Source of the DNA: Pseudomonadales bacterium
GTDB taxonomy: Bacteria; Pseudomonadota; Gammaproteobacteria; Pseudomonadales; Ketobacteraceae
Direction: 5' to 3'
Assembly (NCBI GenBank): GCA_002708905.1
Contig: PAPM01000012.1
Span: forward strand, 39,638 to 103,637
DNA: 64,000 nucleotides
This document shows positions 1-9,362 of the stretch, piece after piece; the first letter of the stretch is position 1, and every line of letters starts with the position of its first letter. The notes under the pieces were generated by a model. The model worked only from the letters and a program-made list of their open reading frames with translations, did not search any database and had not been told where the DNA came from. Position numbers and translations under genes: made by a program.

Positions 1-475
1 CGGTATGCCGGTGGGCGCGTTCGGCGGCAAAAAAGAAATCATGGATTACATTGCCCCAACCGGCCCGGTTTATCAGGCCGGCACCTTGTCCGGTAATCCG
101 GTGGCAATGGCAGCGGGTCTGGCCATGTTGAAAGGAGTATCCCAGGAGGGTTTTTACAAAGCACTGGGACAAAAGGCCGCCACGTTGATGGCAGGCTTCC
201 AAAGTGCCGCCGACGAAGCCGGCATCCCCTTCACCACCAACCAGGTGGGCGGTATGTTTGGATTCTTTTTCTCTGATGAAAAGCAAATCACCCGCTTCTC
301 GCAAGTAACCCAATGCAACCTGGAGCGCTTCCAGAAGTTCTACCACCTGATGCTGCACGAAGGTATATATCTGGCTCCAAGTGCCTACGAAGCGGGCTTT
401 GTCTCTTCAGCCCATGGCGACCTGGAGCTGGAGCAAACCATCAGTGCGGCACGCAAGGTGATGAAACAGTTGTAA
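1..475 (+). CDS. hemL: Glutamate-1-semialdehyde 2,1-aminomutase, C-terminal part
   Basis: PLP-dependent enzyme that converts glutamate-1-semialdehyde to 5-aminolevulinate, the committed tetrapyrrole precursor. The gene is cut by the window edge, so only about the last 157 codons are visible and the true start lies outside. The segment PVGAFGGKKEIMDYIAPTGP followed by VYQAGTLSGNPVAMAAG is the very conserved region that follows the PLP lysine in HemL. The gene ends 150 bp before napE. Haem supply and the haem-rich Nap system being adjacent may be coincidence. Assignment is secure on family motifs. Confidence 0.95.
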   Translation, partial: GMPVGAFGGKKEIMDYIAPTGPVYQAGTLSGNPVAMAAGLAMLKGVSQEGFYKALGQKAATLMAGFQSAADEAGIPFTTNQVGGMFGFFFSDEKQITRFSQVTQCNLERFQKFYHLMLHEGIYLAPSAYEAGFVSSAHGDLELEQTISAARKVMKQL

Positions 476-522
476 CTCCCCCCTTAGCCTATTTGAATAG
501 GCGTCAGCCAACAGCTACCCCC

Positions 523-552
523 ACCTGTGTACCCCTGAAGAGGTACACAGGT
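523..552. repeat. Perfect 11-bp inverted repeat between hemL and napE
   Basis: ACCTGTGTACC at 523-533 and GGTACACAGGT at 542-552 are exact reverse complements with an 8-nt loop. No T-tract follows, so it is not a canonical intrinsic terminator. It lies just upstream of the FNR box and could be a hemL 3' end structure or an operator. Confidence 0.6.
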
Positions 553-559
553 CTATAAG

Positions 560-573
560 TTGATCTCAATCAA
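560..573 (+). promoter_or_regulatory. FNR/Anr box upstream of napEFDABC
   Basis: TTGATCTCAATCAA matches the FNR/Anr consensus TTGAT-N4-ATCAA at all ten fixed positions. Its centre (566.5) is about 58 nt before the napE start, so a transcript starting near 605-608 would place it close to the class II activator position of -41.5. A weak -10-like element (TCTACA, 593-598) sits where expected. This predicts induction of the nap operon under low oxygen. Confidence 0.8.
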
Positions 574-624
574 ACGTGCCCTGTATTGGAGTTCTACACT
601 TCCAATGAAAACAAGGAGTGCGTA

Positions 625-771
625 ATGAATTCCCCTGATCATACTGATACCGATAAAAAGCAGGAGCTGTTCCTGTTTTTATTCCTCACGATCATATTGG
701 CTCCCATTGTGGCTGTGACCATTATTGGTGGTTACGGGCTTTTTATCTGGCTTTCCCAGATGCTGGGATAA
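625..771 (+). CDS. napE: Periplasmic nitrate reductase small membrane subunit NapE
   Basis: A 48-residue protein with a charged, hydrophilic N-terminus and one transmembrane helix (about residues 15-43), typical of the NapE/TorE family found at the head of nap operons. Its precise role is unsettled; it is an inner-membrane accessory of the Nap system. The start at 625 is chosen because AAGGAG (613-618) sits 6 nt upstream. An in-frame earlier start at 586 has no such site. napF begins 6 bp after the stop, so the genes are probably cotranscribed. Confidence 0.85.
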   Translation: MNSPDHTDTDKKQELFLFLFLTIILAPIVAVTIIGGYGLFIWLSQMLG

Positions 772-777
772 GCCATC

Positions 778-1281
778 ATGGACTTATCACGACGACGCTT
801 CCTGCAAGGCGCTTTGGCACCGCAGCAAAGCGAAGCCATCCGCTTACCCTGGACCATCAGCGAATCCCGTTTTACTGCCGGATGCACCCGCTGTGGTGTC
901 TGCATAACCGTCTGCCCGCAACAGATCATCAAGGCCGCAGAAGGTGGTTTTCCTGCGCTGGATTTCTCCGAACGGGAATGCACGTTTTGCGGCAAATGCA
1001 CCGAGTCCTGTGAGCAACCGTTGTTTGATCCAACCCAAGCCCCCTGGCAGCAGACAGCCCGCATTGATGACAACTGCCTGACCAACAGCGGCATTGTCTG
1101 CCAGAACTGCAAGGATGCCTGCTCCCCCGGAGCCATTCGATTTCAGTTTGGTTTGGGAGGAATCGCCATGCCCGATATTGAAGCCGACATCTGCAACGGC
1201 TGTGGTGCGTGCGTAGCACCCTGCCCAACCGGCAGCATCAAAATCGACAGCACCACAGAGGAAATGAGCGTTCCATTATGA
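778..1281 (+). CDS. napF: Ferredoxin-type protein NapF
   Basis: Cytoplasmic iron-sulfur protein (167 aa) thought to act in NapA maturation or electron delivery before Tat export. Cysteine motifs for 4Fe-4S clusters are seen at residues 36/39/42/46, 68/71/74/78 and 139/142/145/149, with another Cys group at 100/108/111/115. The N-terminus SRRRFLQG resembles a twin-arginine motif, as in other NapF proteins that interact with NapA. The stop overlaps the napD ATG (ATGA), which indicates translational coupling. Confidence 0.93.
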   Translation: MDLSRRRFLQGALAPQQSEAIRLPWTISESRFTAGCTRCGVCITVCPQQIIKAAEGGFPALDFSERECTFCGKCTESCEQPLFDPTQAPWQQTARIDDNCLTNSGIVCQNCKDACSPGAIRFQFGLGGIAMPDIEADICNGCGACVAPCPTGSIKIDSTTEEMSVPL

Positions 1282-1589
1282 TTGAAATGAGCGAAGAATT
1301 TCATATCAGCAGTTTCATAGTTCAAGCCAGACCGGAACAGCTATCGTCGCTGACACACAAACTGGCAGAGTTACCCGGAGTGGAGGTTCATCAGTTCACA
1401 CCGGAAGGCAAAATCATCGTCACCCTGGAATGTTTGAGCACCCGGGAAATCAGTGAAACCACCAGCACCATAAATCAATTGCCCGGGGTCTTGTCCTGCA
1501 ACATGGTTTTCCACCAGATCGAGCAGGAAGCCGCAAACGAACCCGTCACCTTTAAACAACCTTTAAGCAATAACCTGGAGAGAGGTTAG
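1278..1589 (+). CDS. napD: NapA signal-peptide-binding chaperone NapD
   Basis: Small cytoplasmic chaperone (103 aa) that binds the Tat signal peptide of NapA and delays export until the molybdenum cofactor is inserted. The sequence has the family pattern: [14 protein letters not shown] near the start, then an LPGVEVH segment and a second beta-alpha-beta half containing INQLPGV. The start at 1278 overlaps the napF stop. A second ATG three codons on (1287) is possible, while upstream extensions run inside napF. The C-terminus is slightly longer than in E. coli NapD. Confidence 0.9.
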   Translation: MIEMSEEFHISSFIVQARPEQLSSLTHKLAELPGVEVHQFTPEGKIIVTLECLSTREISETTSTINQLPGVLSCNMVFHQIEQEAANEPVTFKQPLSNNLERG

Positions 1590-1591
1590 TC

Positions 1592-4087
1592 ATGGCAACC
1601 GACCGCCGTACCTTTTTGAAAATGCAGGCTGCTGCCACCGCCGCTGCCGCCGCCGGCATCAGCACCGGCGCAAACGCCACCAACCTGGTGGCCGACAGCA
1701 GTAAAACCGAGCTGGACTGGAACAAGGCACCCTGCCGTTTTTGCGGCACTGGCTGCAGTGTGAATGTCGCCACCAAAAACGGCAAAGTGGTGGCCACCCA
1801 TGGCGACATCACCTGTGAAGTGAACCGCGGCCTAAGCTGTGTGAAGGGGTATTTCCTCTCCAAAATCATGTACGGCAAGGATCGGCTGACCCAACCACTG
1901 CTGCGTATGCGACGAGGCAAGTTCCACAAGGAGGGTGATTTTATGCCCATCTCCTGGGAGCAGGCCTTCGACATCATGGAAGAAAAATACAAAGCCGCAT
2001 TGAAAGCCAAAGGACCGGAAAGCATCGGTATGTTCGGCTCTGGACAGTGGACCGTGTGGGAAGGTTATGCCGCCGTAAAATTAATGAAAGCCGGCTTCCT
2101 CTCCAACAACATTGAACCCAATGCCCGTCATTGCATGGCTTCTGCTGTGGCAGGATTCATGCGTACTTTTGGCATTGATGAGCCCATGGGTTGTTACGAC
2201 GATATCGAAGCTACCGATGCTTTCGTGTTGTGGGGCTCCAACATGGCGGAGATGCACCCCATACTTTGGACCCGCGTTACAGATCGTCGCCTGAGTGCGC
2301 CCCACGTCAAAGTGGCAGTGCTGTCCACCTATGAGCACCGCTGTTTTGACCTGGCGGATATGCCCATGGTGTTCACGCCACAATCCGATCTGGCCATTCT
2401 GAATTTCATTGCCAACTACATTATTCAAAACAACAAGGTCAATCACGACTTTGTCAGCAAGCACACCAACTTCCGTCGCGGCATGACCGACATCGGCTAC
2501 GGCCTGCGCCCTGAACACCCCACCGAAGCCAAGGCGAAAAACGCCGATAAAGCCGGTGCCTCCGACCCCATGACGTTCGAGGAATACAAAGCCTTTGTTG
2601 CGGAATACACGGCAGAAAAAGTCAGCAAGCTGTCGGGGATGACCGAAAAGCAGCTGAACGATTTGGCAGAATTGTACGCCGATCCGAAGAAGAAAGTGGT
2701 ATCGTTCTGGACCATGGGCGTAAACCAACACACCCGCGGTGTGTGGGTGAATAACCTGATCTATAACGTGCACCTGCTCACCGGCAAGATTTCCACACCG
2801 GGTAACAGTCCCTTCTCCCTCACCGGCCAGCCTTCTGCCTGCGGTACCGCGCGGGAAGTGGGCACCTTCAGCCATCGCTTGCCGGCGGATATGGTGGTGG
2901 CCAATCCCAAGCATCGGGAGATTGCCGAAAAAGAATGGAATCTTCCGGCAGGACTGATACCGGGCAAGCCCGGTCTGCACGCGGTGGCACAAAGCCGCGC
3001 GTTGAAAGACAGCAAGATCAATGTGTACTGGATTCAGGTAAACAACAACCTGCAAGCCGCCGCCAATATGAATGAAGAAACTTATCCGGCCTACCGCAAT
3101 CCGGATAATTTCATCATCGTATCCGACGCCTATCCGACGGTGACTGCCCAGGCCGCCGACCTGATTCTGCCCACCGCCATGTGGGTGGAAAAAGAAGGCG
3201 CCTACGGTAACGCCGAGCGCCGTACCCAGTTCTGGCATGAGATGATCCAGGCTCCCGGCGAATCCAAATCGGATCTTTGGCAACTGGTGGAGTTTTCCAA
3301 ACGCTTCAAAACCGATGAAGTCTGGCCCAAGGAGATTCTGCAGAAAAACCCAAAATACAAGGGTAAAACTCTGTATGAGGTGCTGTATGCCAATGGCCGG
3401 GTGGACAAATTCCCGCTGTCGGACATCAAGGAAGGTCACAGCAACCATGAGTCCACTCACTTCGGCTATTACCTGCAGAAGGGCCTGTTCGAGGAGTACG
3501 CCGCTTTTGGTCGCGGTCATGGTCACGACCTGGCGGACTTTGACGTTTACCACGAAGTAAGAGGACTGCGTTGGCCGGTGGTCAACGGCAAGGAAACCAA
3601 GTGGCGTTTCCGGGAAGGCTCAGACCCCTATGTAAAACCCGGCAAAGGATTTGAGTTCTACGGCAAGCCCGATGGCCGCGCCATTATTTTCGCGCTGCCC
3701 TACGAACCTGCCGCAGAAGCGCCGGACAACGAATACGATATGTGGTTATGCACCGGCCGTGTGCTGGAACACTGGCATTCCGGTTCCATGACCCAGCGCG
3801 TCCCGGAACTCTATAAAGCCTTTCCCGACGCAGTTGTGTTTATGCATCCGGATGACGCCCAGGCCAAGGGCCTACGCCGAGGCGACGAAGTAAAAGTGAT
3901 ATCGCGACGCGGGGAAATGCGCAGTCGGGTGGAAACCCAGGGCCGTAACAAGCCGCCCAAGGGCCTGGTTTTCGTTCCCTGGTTTGATGCCAGCCAACTG
4001 ATCAACAAAGTCACGCTGGATGCCACGGACCCGATTTCCAAACAAACCGACTTCAAAAAATGCGCCGTTAAAGTCGTGAAGGCATAA
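1592..4087 (+). CDS. napA: Periplasmic nitrate reductase catalytic subunit NapA
   Basis: Molybdenum bis-MGD enzyme (831 aa) that reduces nitrate to nitrite in the periplasm. A Tat signal (TDRRTFLK, residues 3-10, then an Ala-rich segment) precedes the mature protein. The 4Fe-4S ligands are Cys48, Cys51, Cys55 and Cys83, and the Mo-ligating cysteine is Cys181 in NARHCMAS. The C-terminal molybdopterin-binding domain ([15 protein letters not shown]) is complete and the length matches the family. It lies 2 bp after napD and receives electrons from NapB/NapC. A GAGAGG ribosome site precedes the start. Confidence 0.98.
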   Translation: MATDRRTFLKMQAAATAAAAAGISTGANATNLVADSSKTELDWNKAPCRFCGTGCSVNVATKNGKVVATHGDITCEVNRGLSCVKGYFLSKIMYGKDRLTQPLLRMRRGKFHKEGDFMPISWEQAFDIMEEKYKAALKAKGPESIGMFGSGQWTVWEGYAAVKLMKAGFLSNNIEPNARHCMASAVAGFMRTFGIDEPMGCYDDIEATDAFVLWGSNMAEMHPILWTRVTDRRLSAPHVKVAVLSTYEHRCFDLADMPMVFTPQSDLAILNFIANYIIQNNKVNHDFVSKHTNFRRGMTDIGYGLRPEHPTEAKAKNADKAGASDPMTFEEYKAFVAEYTAEKVSKLSGMTEKQLNDLAELYADPKKKVVSFWTMGVNQHTRGVWVNNLIYNVHLLTGKISTPGNSPFSLTGQPSACGTAREVGTFSHRLPADMVVANPKHREIAEKEWNLPAGLIPGKPGLHAVAQSRALKDSKINVYWIQVNNNLQAAANMNEETYPAYRNPDNFIIVSDAYPTVTAQAADLILPTAMWVEKEGAYGNAERRTQFWHEMIQAPGESKSDLWQLVEFSKRFKTDEVWPKEILQKNPKYKGKTLYEVLYANGRVDKFPLSDIKEGHSNHESTHFGYYLQKGLFEEYAAFGRGHGHDLADFDVYHEVRGLRWPVVNGKETKWRFREGSDPYVKPGKGFEFYGKPDGRAIIFALPYEPAAEAPDNEYDMWLCTGRVLEHWHSGSMTQRVPELYKAFPDAVVFMHPDDAQAKGLRRGDEVKVISRRGEMRSRVETQGRNKPPKGLVFVPWFDASQLINKVTLDATDPISKQTDFKKCAVKVVKA

Positions 4088-4100
4088 GAGGGAGATCATC

Positions 4101-4547
4101 ATGAGACAACTTATCGCATTTGCCATCATCGCCCTCTGCGCTCTGTCTGCACTGGCAGAAGAAAACATTGCCACCCTGCGTGGCCACGCGCCGCTCACTC
4201 AGGAAGGGGAGCCGCCCCAGATAGCAAAACCCATGAAAGACGATGTCAAAAAACACCGCAATTATCCAATGCAGCCGCCGGTGATTCCCCACAACATCCA
4301 AGGCTATCAGGTGGATCTGAAGGTGAACAAATGCCTGTCCTGTCATGCCCGCAAGCGTGCGGAAGACGCCCAGGCACCGATGATCAGTGTGACCCACTAC
4401 ATGGATCGGGATGGGAATTTCCTGGCGGATGTGTCACCGCGGCGCTATTTCTGCAACCAGTGTCATGTCTCACAGACGGATGCCCGCCCCTTGGTGGAAA
4501 ACCAGTTCAAGGACATTGATCAGATCCTGCAGGACAGTGGCAAGTAA
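4101..4547 (+). CDS. napB: Dihaem cytochrome c subunit NapB
   Basis: Electron-transfer subunit of the NapAB complex (148 aa). It has a Sec signal peptide (residues 1-19) and two c-type haem sites, CLSCH at 78-82 and CNQCH at 118-122. His64 and His99 are plausible distal ligands, as NapB haems are bis-His. It passes electrons from NapC to the NapA iron-sulfur cluster. It is 13 bp from napA and 12 bp from napC, in one operon. Confidence 0.95.
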   Translation: MRQLIAFAIIALCALSALAEENIATLRGHAPLTQEGEPPQIAKPMKDDVKKHRNYPMQPPVIPHNIQGYQVDLKVNKCLSCHARKRAEDAQAPMISVTHYMDRDGNFLADVSPRRYFCNQCHVSQTDARPLVENQFKDIDQILQDSGK

Positions 4548-4559
4548 TGGGAGCCGGAC

Positions 4560-5147
4560 ATGATTGATTGGATTAAAAACTACTGGCGTATTCTATGGAG
4601 GCCCAGTAAGCACTTCAGTCTGGCGTTTTTAACCGTGGGTGGATTCATCGCCGGGATTGTTTTCTGGGGTGGGTTCAACACCGGGCTGGAGCTGACCAAC
4701 ACCGAAAAATTCTGTATCTCCTGTCACGAAATGCGTGACAACGTGTATCAGGAATTGCGGGGCACCATTCACTTCAACAACCGTTCCGGAGTGCGTGCCA
4801 CCTGTCCGGATTGCCATGTGCCCCATGAGTGGACCGATAAGATCGCCCGTAAGATGCAGGCTTCGAAAGAAGTCTGGGGCAAGATCTTCGGCACCATCAA
4901 CACCCGGGAGAAGTTTGAAAACAAACGGCGGGAGCTGGCGGAACATGAGTGGAAACGGTTGAAGTCCAACGACTCACTGGAATGCCGCAACTGTCACAAC
5001 TTTGACTACATGGATTTCACCAAACAGGGTCAGCGGGCGGTGAACCAGCACTCCACCGCGCTGGCCAGCGGCGAGAAAACCTGCATTGACTGCCATAAAG
5101 GCATTGCTCACGAGCTGCCGGATATGGCGGGTGTGGAAGGCTGGTAA
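4560..5147 (+). CDS. napC: Membrane-anchored tetrahaem cytochrome c NapC
   Basis: NapC/NirT-family quinol dehydrogenase (195 aa) that oxidises quinol and feeds NapB. One N-terminal transmembrane anchor (about residues 17-39) is followed by four haem motifs: CISCH 52-56, CPDCH 82-86, CRNCH 142-146 and CIDCH 175-179. The length is standard. It is the last gene of the nap operon; no napG/napH or napL is seen. A GGGAG sequence precedes the start. Confidence 0.96.
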   Translation: MIDWIKNYWRILWRPSKHFSLAFLTVGGFIAGIVFWGGFNTGLELTNTEKFCISCHEMRDNVYQELRGTIHFNNRSGVRATCPDCHVPHEWTDKIARKMQASKEVWGKIFGTINTREKFENKRRELAEHEWKRLKSNDSLECRNCHNFDYMDFTKQGQRAVNQHSTALASGEKTCIDCHKGIAHELPDMAGVEGW

Positions 5148-5175
5148 CCCAGTCAGAAGCGGTAACTTGATGAAG

Positions 5176-5202
5176 CCGGGCTTGTCACAGGGATAAGCCC
5201 GG
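5176..5202 (+). terminator. Hairpin after napC, possible operon end
   Basis: CCGGGCTT (5176-5183) pairs with AAGCCCGG (5195-5202) across an 11-nt loop. Only a weak U-poor sequence follows, so this is a terminator-like hairpin rather than a clear intrinsic terminator. The rest of the 181-bp gap to the next gene shows nothing recognisable. Confidence 0.45.
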
Positions 5203-5328
5203 TAATATCTCACACTGCGGATGTACAATCCTGTTGATCCCCCCTAAGCAGGCCGCTATTTGCTTGAAATTGGTTCGCCTTATGGTTAGGTTTTAAACAT
5301 ACACCTAATCAATCACGTTGGATGGGCC

Positions 5329-5814
5329 ATGAAACCCCTGCATTTTCTCTCCATTTTCTCCGTCTGCTTTGCACTGCTCAGCGCTAACCTGTCCCAGGCC
5401 CAGACCATGCAAGTTCCTGAAGTGGGCGCCATGCTACCCTCCATTGTGGACGTAAAACCGGGCAAAGTGACGCCAGTGGACGGTTTATGGTCCATCTCCG
5501 CCCTCGACAAGGTGGTGCGTATCGATCGGGGAAGAATCTACGCGATTGAAGGCTGGAATCATCTTCTGATATTCAAAATCAAACCCGGCATGGTGGTAAT
5601 TACCCCTTTCCAGGAAGAAGCCCCCGGGGTTTACGCCGGTCAGGATCTGCCGCTCCAGGGCCCGCTGAAAGCCGTGCTGACCGGCGACCGCATTCTGGAT
5701 TTTACGGTGGCGGGGGCCTTGGGTGAGGTACGCTACCAAATGATCCCGCAACAATTGGATGATCAGGATGCCTTTAACACCCTGATCAAGGAAGTGCGGG
5801 CTGCCGGACGTTAA
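5329..5814 (+). CDS. Secreted protein of unknown function
   Basis: A 161-residue protein with a Sec signal peptide (about residues 1-24, cleavage after SQAQ or nearby). I do not recognise the family. The mature part is beta-rich by eye, with alternating hydrophobic residues and a central DRGRIYAIEGWNHLLIFKIK segment, and has no cysteines, haem motifs or lipobox. It lies 181 bp downstream of napC in the same direction but behind a hairpin, so membership in the nap operon is doubtful. It converges with the kinase gene, leaving only 6 bp between the two stops. Confidence 0.75.
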   Translation: MKPLHFLSIFSVCFALLSANLSQAQTMQVPEVGAMLPSIVDVKPGKVTPVDGLWSISALDKVVRIDRGRIYAIEGWNHLLIFKIKPGMVVITPFQEEAPGVYAGQDLPLQGPLKAVLTGDRILDFTVAGALGEVRYQMIPQQLDDQDAFNTLIKEVRAAGR

Positions 5815-5820
5815 ACAACG

Positions 5821-7725
5821 CTAATTCTGGCGCGTGATGGTAACGTCCAATGCGCCACTGTTGTCGTTAAATGTCGCGGCAGAATCATTCACCATAAAAT
5901 ACAGCGCTCCATCCCGTTCAGCAGTAAAGGAGAAGCTGTTGCCTACGTAAAAAGGGACGGTACCCTTGCCTATTTTGCCTACTAAGGCACTGTGGCTGAA
6001 CCCGTCGACCACCTGACCGCCGATATCCCAGCAGGACAGCGAGTAAAGCCCTTCACCACTGGCGTCCGTTGGCTTACACAATTTGCCGACACTCCAAGTG
6101 CCACTGGCTGAAATACTGTAGGTCTTGCCCCGCTCGATCATCACGCCGGAACTGGTCCAGGCTTTTGTGGCAGCCGGCACTTTGATCGTAACATTGCTGT
6201 TCAGCGGCTTGGCAACAGGGTATTCGTTGATGCCATAGGGATCGATTTTAGTGCCCTGCCGCTTTTCAAACTCCTGCCGGGACAGGGCAATACGTGTTTC
6301 CATTTCCTGCTGCGCCTGCAGCCTGGCTTTTTCCAGCGCTTGCTTACGTGCCAGCTCCTGTCGTGCCAACTCCTGCTGGCGTTGCGCTTCTTTCAACCTA
6401 GCCTGTTCAGCCTCCAACTCTTGCCGGCGTGTTGCTTCGGCTTGCCTGGCTGCCTCAGCCTTTCTCGCCTCTTCTTCCTTTCGGCGCTGCTCCGCAAGCA
6501 GGCTTTCCTCTTCCTGCCTCGCCTGCATCTCCTGCTGACGCTGTGCTTCCGTTCGTTCCAGTTTTACCTGCTCTGCGTCGGGTTGCTGAGGCGATGACTG
6601 CTCTGGTTGAGCCTGCTCTGTTTGAGTCTGGTCCGGTGCACCCGGTTGCGACCAATGGAAGACGCCAAACCCGGCAGTCAAACAAACCAATAGGACCACC
6701 GCCGCCGAAATAACGCGCCGCATATTGCCTTGCTTTGATTCAGCAACGGATGCTTTCCCTGAAGCAACATCTGCCTTCGTGACTGCCGTCAAGGGGGACA
6801 GCTCAGTATGATCGACCAGCACAGTCGCTCCGTCATCACCCTGTAATTCCTGAATCCACTGCTGCAGATTCTGGGGCCGATCCGCCATTCGGAAGCACAG
6901 GGCATGGTTCACCGCCGCCAGCAGTGCGGGCGAGTAACCCGGATGATTTTCCGGTGTCAACAACGGTTGCGGATCCGGTTTGCCCTCCAACAACGCCCGA
7001 CTGCGGGTCACGGCATCAATGGGATTAACACCGCTGATGGCACGAAACGCTGTGGCCCCCAGGCTATAGATATCCGTCCAGGGGCCCTGTTCTTCGCCTT
7101 TGGCATGATACTGCTCAAAAGGGGCGTACCCGGGGGAAACCATGGTGGTCATGGTGCGGCTCTCCCCTTCAATGGCCTGCCGGGCGGAACCGAAATCCAA
7201 CAGCACCGGTGTTCCGTCTTCCCGCACGTAAATGTTATCGGGTTTGATATCGCGGTGAATGAACTGCTTGCCATGCACCAACTGCAGTCCATCCAGAATC
7301 GGCAGCAGCAGCTTCATCAAACGTTCTTCAGACAGGGTGTTCTGCTCATTCAGAATGGCCTTGAGACTGCGACCATGTTCATAGGCCATCACCATATAGC
7401 CGGTGTTGTTTTCCTCAAACACGGTGAAGACCCGAACAATATTGGGATGTTCAAAACGGGAGAGCACACGGGCTTCTTCAATAAAGCGGGTCAGCCCCCA
7501 GCGAAACAACTCTTCATTTTGCGCTGAATCCGGGTGTACGGTGTAATCCGGATCCCGGGTAGCAAATTCAGTGGGCAGGAATTCCTTGATAGCGACGGCT
7601 TTATCGAGGTTTTTGTCCCGGGCCAGGTAAGTAATGCCAAAACCTCCCTTGCCCAACACCGATTCAATCTCATACCAGTGAATGGTGTTCCCCGTGGGCA
7701 AAGCAAGGCGATGCTGTTGATTCAA
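5821..7725 (-). CDS. Transmembrane Ser/Thr protein kinase with periplasmic LecA-like domain
   Basis: A 634-residue Hanks-type kinase. The cytoplasmic kinase domain (about 15-295) has the glycine loop GKGGFG (25-30), Lys47, HRDIKPDN (157-164) and DFG (177-179), so it should be active. One transmembrane helix (about 337-357) is followed by a long Gln/Glu/Arg/Ala coiled coil (about 365-490). The C-terminal ~125 residues resemble the galactophilic lectin PA-IL/LecA, with SISASGTWSVG, ALVGKIG and a calcium-site-like run in which Asp614, Thr618, Asp621 and Asn622 line up with LecA Asp100, Thr104, Asn107 and Asn108. The kinase call is firm; the lectin match is by eye. It is the last gene of a leftward four-gene unit. 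Confidence 0.9.
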   Translation of the reverse strand: MNQQHRLALPTGNTIHWYEIESVLGKGGFGITYLARDKNLDKAVAIKEFLPTEFATRDPDYTVHPDSAQNEELFRWGLTRFIEEARVLSRFEHPNIVRVFTVFEENNTGYMVMAYEHGRSLKAILNEQNTLSEERLMKLLLPILDGLQLVHGKQFIHRDIKPDNIYVREDGTPVLLDFGSARQAIEGESRTMTTMVSPGYAPFEQYHAKGEEQGPWTDIYSLGATAFRAISGVNPIDAVTRSRALLEGKPDPQPLLTPENHPGYSPALLAAVNHALCFRMADRPQNLQQWIQELQGDDGATVLVDHTELSPLTAVTKADVASGKASVAESKQGNMRRVISAAVVLLVCLTAGFGVFHWSQPGAPDQTQTEQAQPEQSSPQQPDAEQVKLERTEAQRQQEMQARQEEESLLAEQRRKEEEARKAEAARQAEATRRQELEAEQARLKEAQRQQELARQELARKQALEKARLQAQQEMETRIALSRQEFEKRQGTKIDPYGINEYPVAKPLNSNVTIKVPAATKAWTSSGVMIERGKTYSISASGTWSVGKLCKPTDASGEGLYSLSCWDIGGQVVDGFSHSALVGKIGKGTVPFYVGNSFSFTAERDGALYFMVNDSAATFNDNSGALDVTITRQN

Positions 7726-7763
7726 ACGCTTTCACCTGAAAATACATGTGCCCATATTGTTAT

Positions 7764-9362
7764 CTATGCTCCCCCCCGGACACAAGGCCGCCGCCACAGA
7801 GCCGACAGCAGGCAAATGCATCCCATGCCATAGGCAAAATACAAGAACCCGGCAGGATGCCAGCTGTTGCCCGCTGGTGGGTTTGCCGGAGCATAGGGAA
7901 CATCCACCCGGTACCCTCCCGCCTGGCGAAAATCCGTTTGCAACAGGATACGGCCGTCCGGAGTCACAGCTGTGGAAGGGCCATTGTTGACTGCATGCAC
8001 CATGGAAACCCGATTCTCCACCGCCCGCAATACCGCTGCGCCAATATGTTGGAACGGTTGCCGGGTGGCCCCGAACCAGCCGTTACTGGACACCGCCACG
8101 ATGATCCGGCCGCCGTTGCCGGCTCGCATGCTGTCTGCCACAAAGACTGGAAACATGGTCTCGTAGCAAATCAAGGGTACCAGGGTAATATCTCCATGCT
8201 GAAAGTCGATGCGTTCTGCACCGGCCTTTATTTCATTGAGAAACCGGCCAAAGAACGACTGTACCCAGTCGCGTAACAAGGGTACATCACTAACCCATGG
8301 GACATATTCACCAAAAGCCACCCGTTTCATCTTGTTATAAGTTTGCTGTTGTTGCCCGGATGCATCGATCAAGGTAACCGAGTTGAACATGGCACCTTCT
8401 GACGCGGACTTTTGAATATCCTGCAGCATTATTGGAATCCCAAGCTTCTTTACTTCGCTCTGAAACGCTGCGGCCACTTCCGCCTGATCGAAATAACCCT
8501 TGTATGCGGACTCCGGCCAGATCACCAGTTCTGCCCCTGCGGCCGCCAAGCGTTTAGTCATTTCCATTTCCGGAGGATAGGTACGGCTGTAACCCGGATA
8601 CACGGGTACAGGCTTTATCGAAGGCGGCTCATTGGGTTGCACCAACCCCACCGCCAGACGGGGCCAGCCGCTTAACGACTGCTGCCAATGTTGCAGGGAC
8701 ACAGCACCATAGCCGAACCAGGCCAAAACTATAGCCAAGGCGAGCCAATTGGATGGCGTTCTGAGCCAGGCTTTGCCCATTACGAAACCCCTTAGCAGCA
8801 GCACATTGACCAGGGCTATCACGGCATCCAGACCGGAAACGCCGAACCGGTCCAGACCCTGTAACGCCAGCAGAAACCGACTTTGACTCTCCCCCAACTG
8901 GGCCGAAAACAGCATGGGAAAATGGGCGTAGACAACAACGGCCAACAGCGGGAACAAAATCAGATCAGATATTCCGCTGCGCTGCCTGAGCCAGCCAAAC
9001 AACACCAATAAACATGCAGGTAAGTGGGCACTGTAGAGCCAGAACACCAGCCCCCAAAGCACGGCCTGCAAGCCGCTGTACTGTTTGAACAGCATGAGAA
9101 AATCCACCACCCAATAGGTACCAGTTACATAACAGCCCATACCAAATGCAAGACCCAAGGCATAGTGTTCCGGCCGAGAACGCTGTTGCGATACCAGTAA
9201 CCAGGGCACAAAGGCAATCCAACTGAGCAGATAGGCAGAGGCGTACAGATAGGGTATGGCGAACAAAACGCCTGCCAAAGCGGCGACCGCCGCTGCCCAG
9301 GGCAAACCCAGAGAGTCAACGGACAGAGAAGGCGCCGGAGCGAGTAAACCGGTTCTGATCAT
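7764..9362 (-). CDS. Apolipoprotein N-acyltransferase (Lnt)-like, nitrilase-fold enzyme
   Basis: Integral membrane protein with an N-terminal multi-helix region (about residues 15-230) and a periplasmic carbon-nitrogen hydrolase domain (about 235-500), then a last helix. The Lnt catalytic triad is present: Glu284 (WPES), Lys344 (YNKMKR) and Cys399 (ICYE), plus FGEYVP. Lnt adds the third acyl chain to lipoproteins. The housekeeping lnt normally sits beside corC/ybeX, which are absent here, so this may be a paralogue with a dedicated role. Start 9362 gives 532 aa and overlaps the upstream gene by 47 bp. An earlier in-frame start at 9464 overlaps it by about 150 bp and is less likely. Confidence 0.85.
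   Translation of the reverse strand: MIRTGLLAPAPSLSVDSLGLPWAAAVAALAGVLFAIPYLYASAYLLSWIAFVPWLLVSQQRSRPEHYALGLAFGMGCYVTGTYWVVDFLMLFKQYSGLQAVLWGLVFWLYSAHLPACLLVLFGWLRQRSGISDLILFPLLAVVVYAHFPMLFSAQLGESQSRFLLALQGLDRFGVSGLDAVIALVNVLLLRGFVMGKAWLRTPSNWLALAIVLAWFGYGAVSLQHWQQSLSGWPRLAVGLVQPNEPPSIKPVPVYPGYSRTYPPEMEMTKRLAAAGAELVIWPESAYKGYFDQAEVAAAFQSEVKKLGIPIMLQDIQKSASEGAMFNSVTLIDASGQQQQTYNKMKRVAFGEYVPWVSDVPLLRDWVQSFFGRFLNEIKAGAERIDFQHGDITLVPLICYETMFPVFVADSMRAGNGGRIIVAVSSNGWFGATRQPFQHIGAAVLRAVENRVSMVHAVNNGPSTAVTPDGRILLQTDFRQAGGYRVDVPYAPANPPAGNSWHPAGFLYFAYGMGCICLLSALWRRPCVRGGA

Noticed and set aside
2081..3553. Long minus-strand reading frame (490 codons) inside napA
   Set aside because: It lies wholly antisense to a secure gene, has no recognisable domains and a composition expected of a GC-rich codon shadow.
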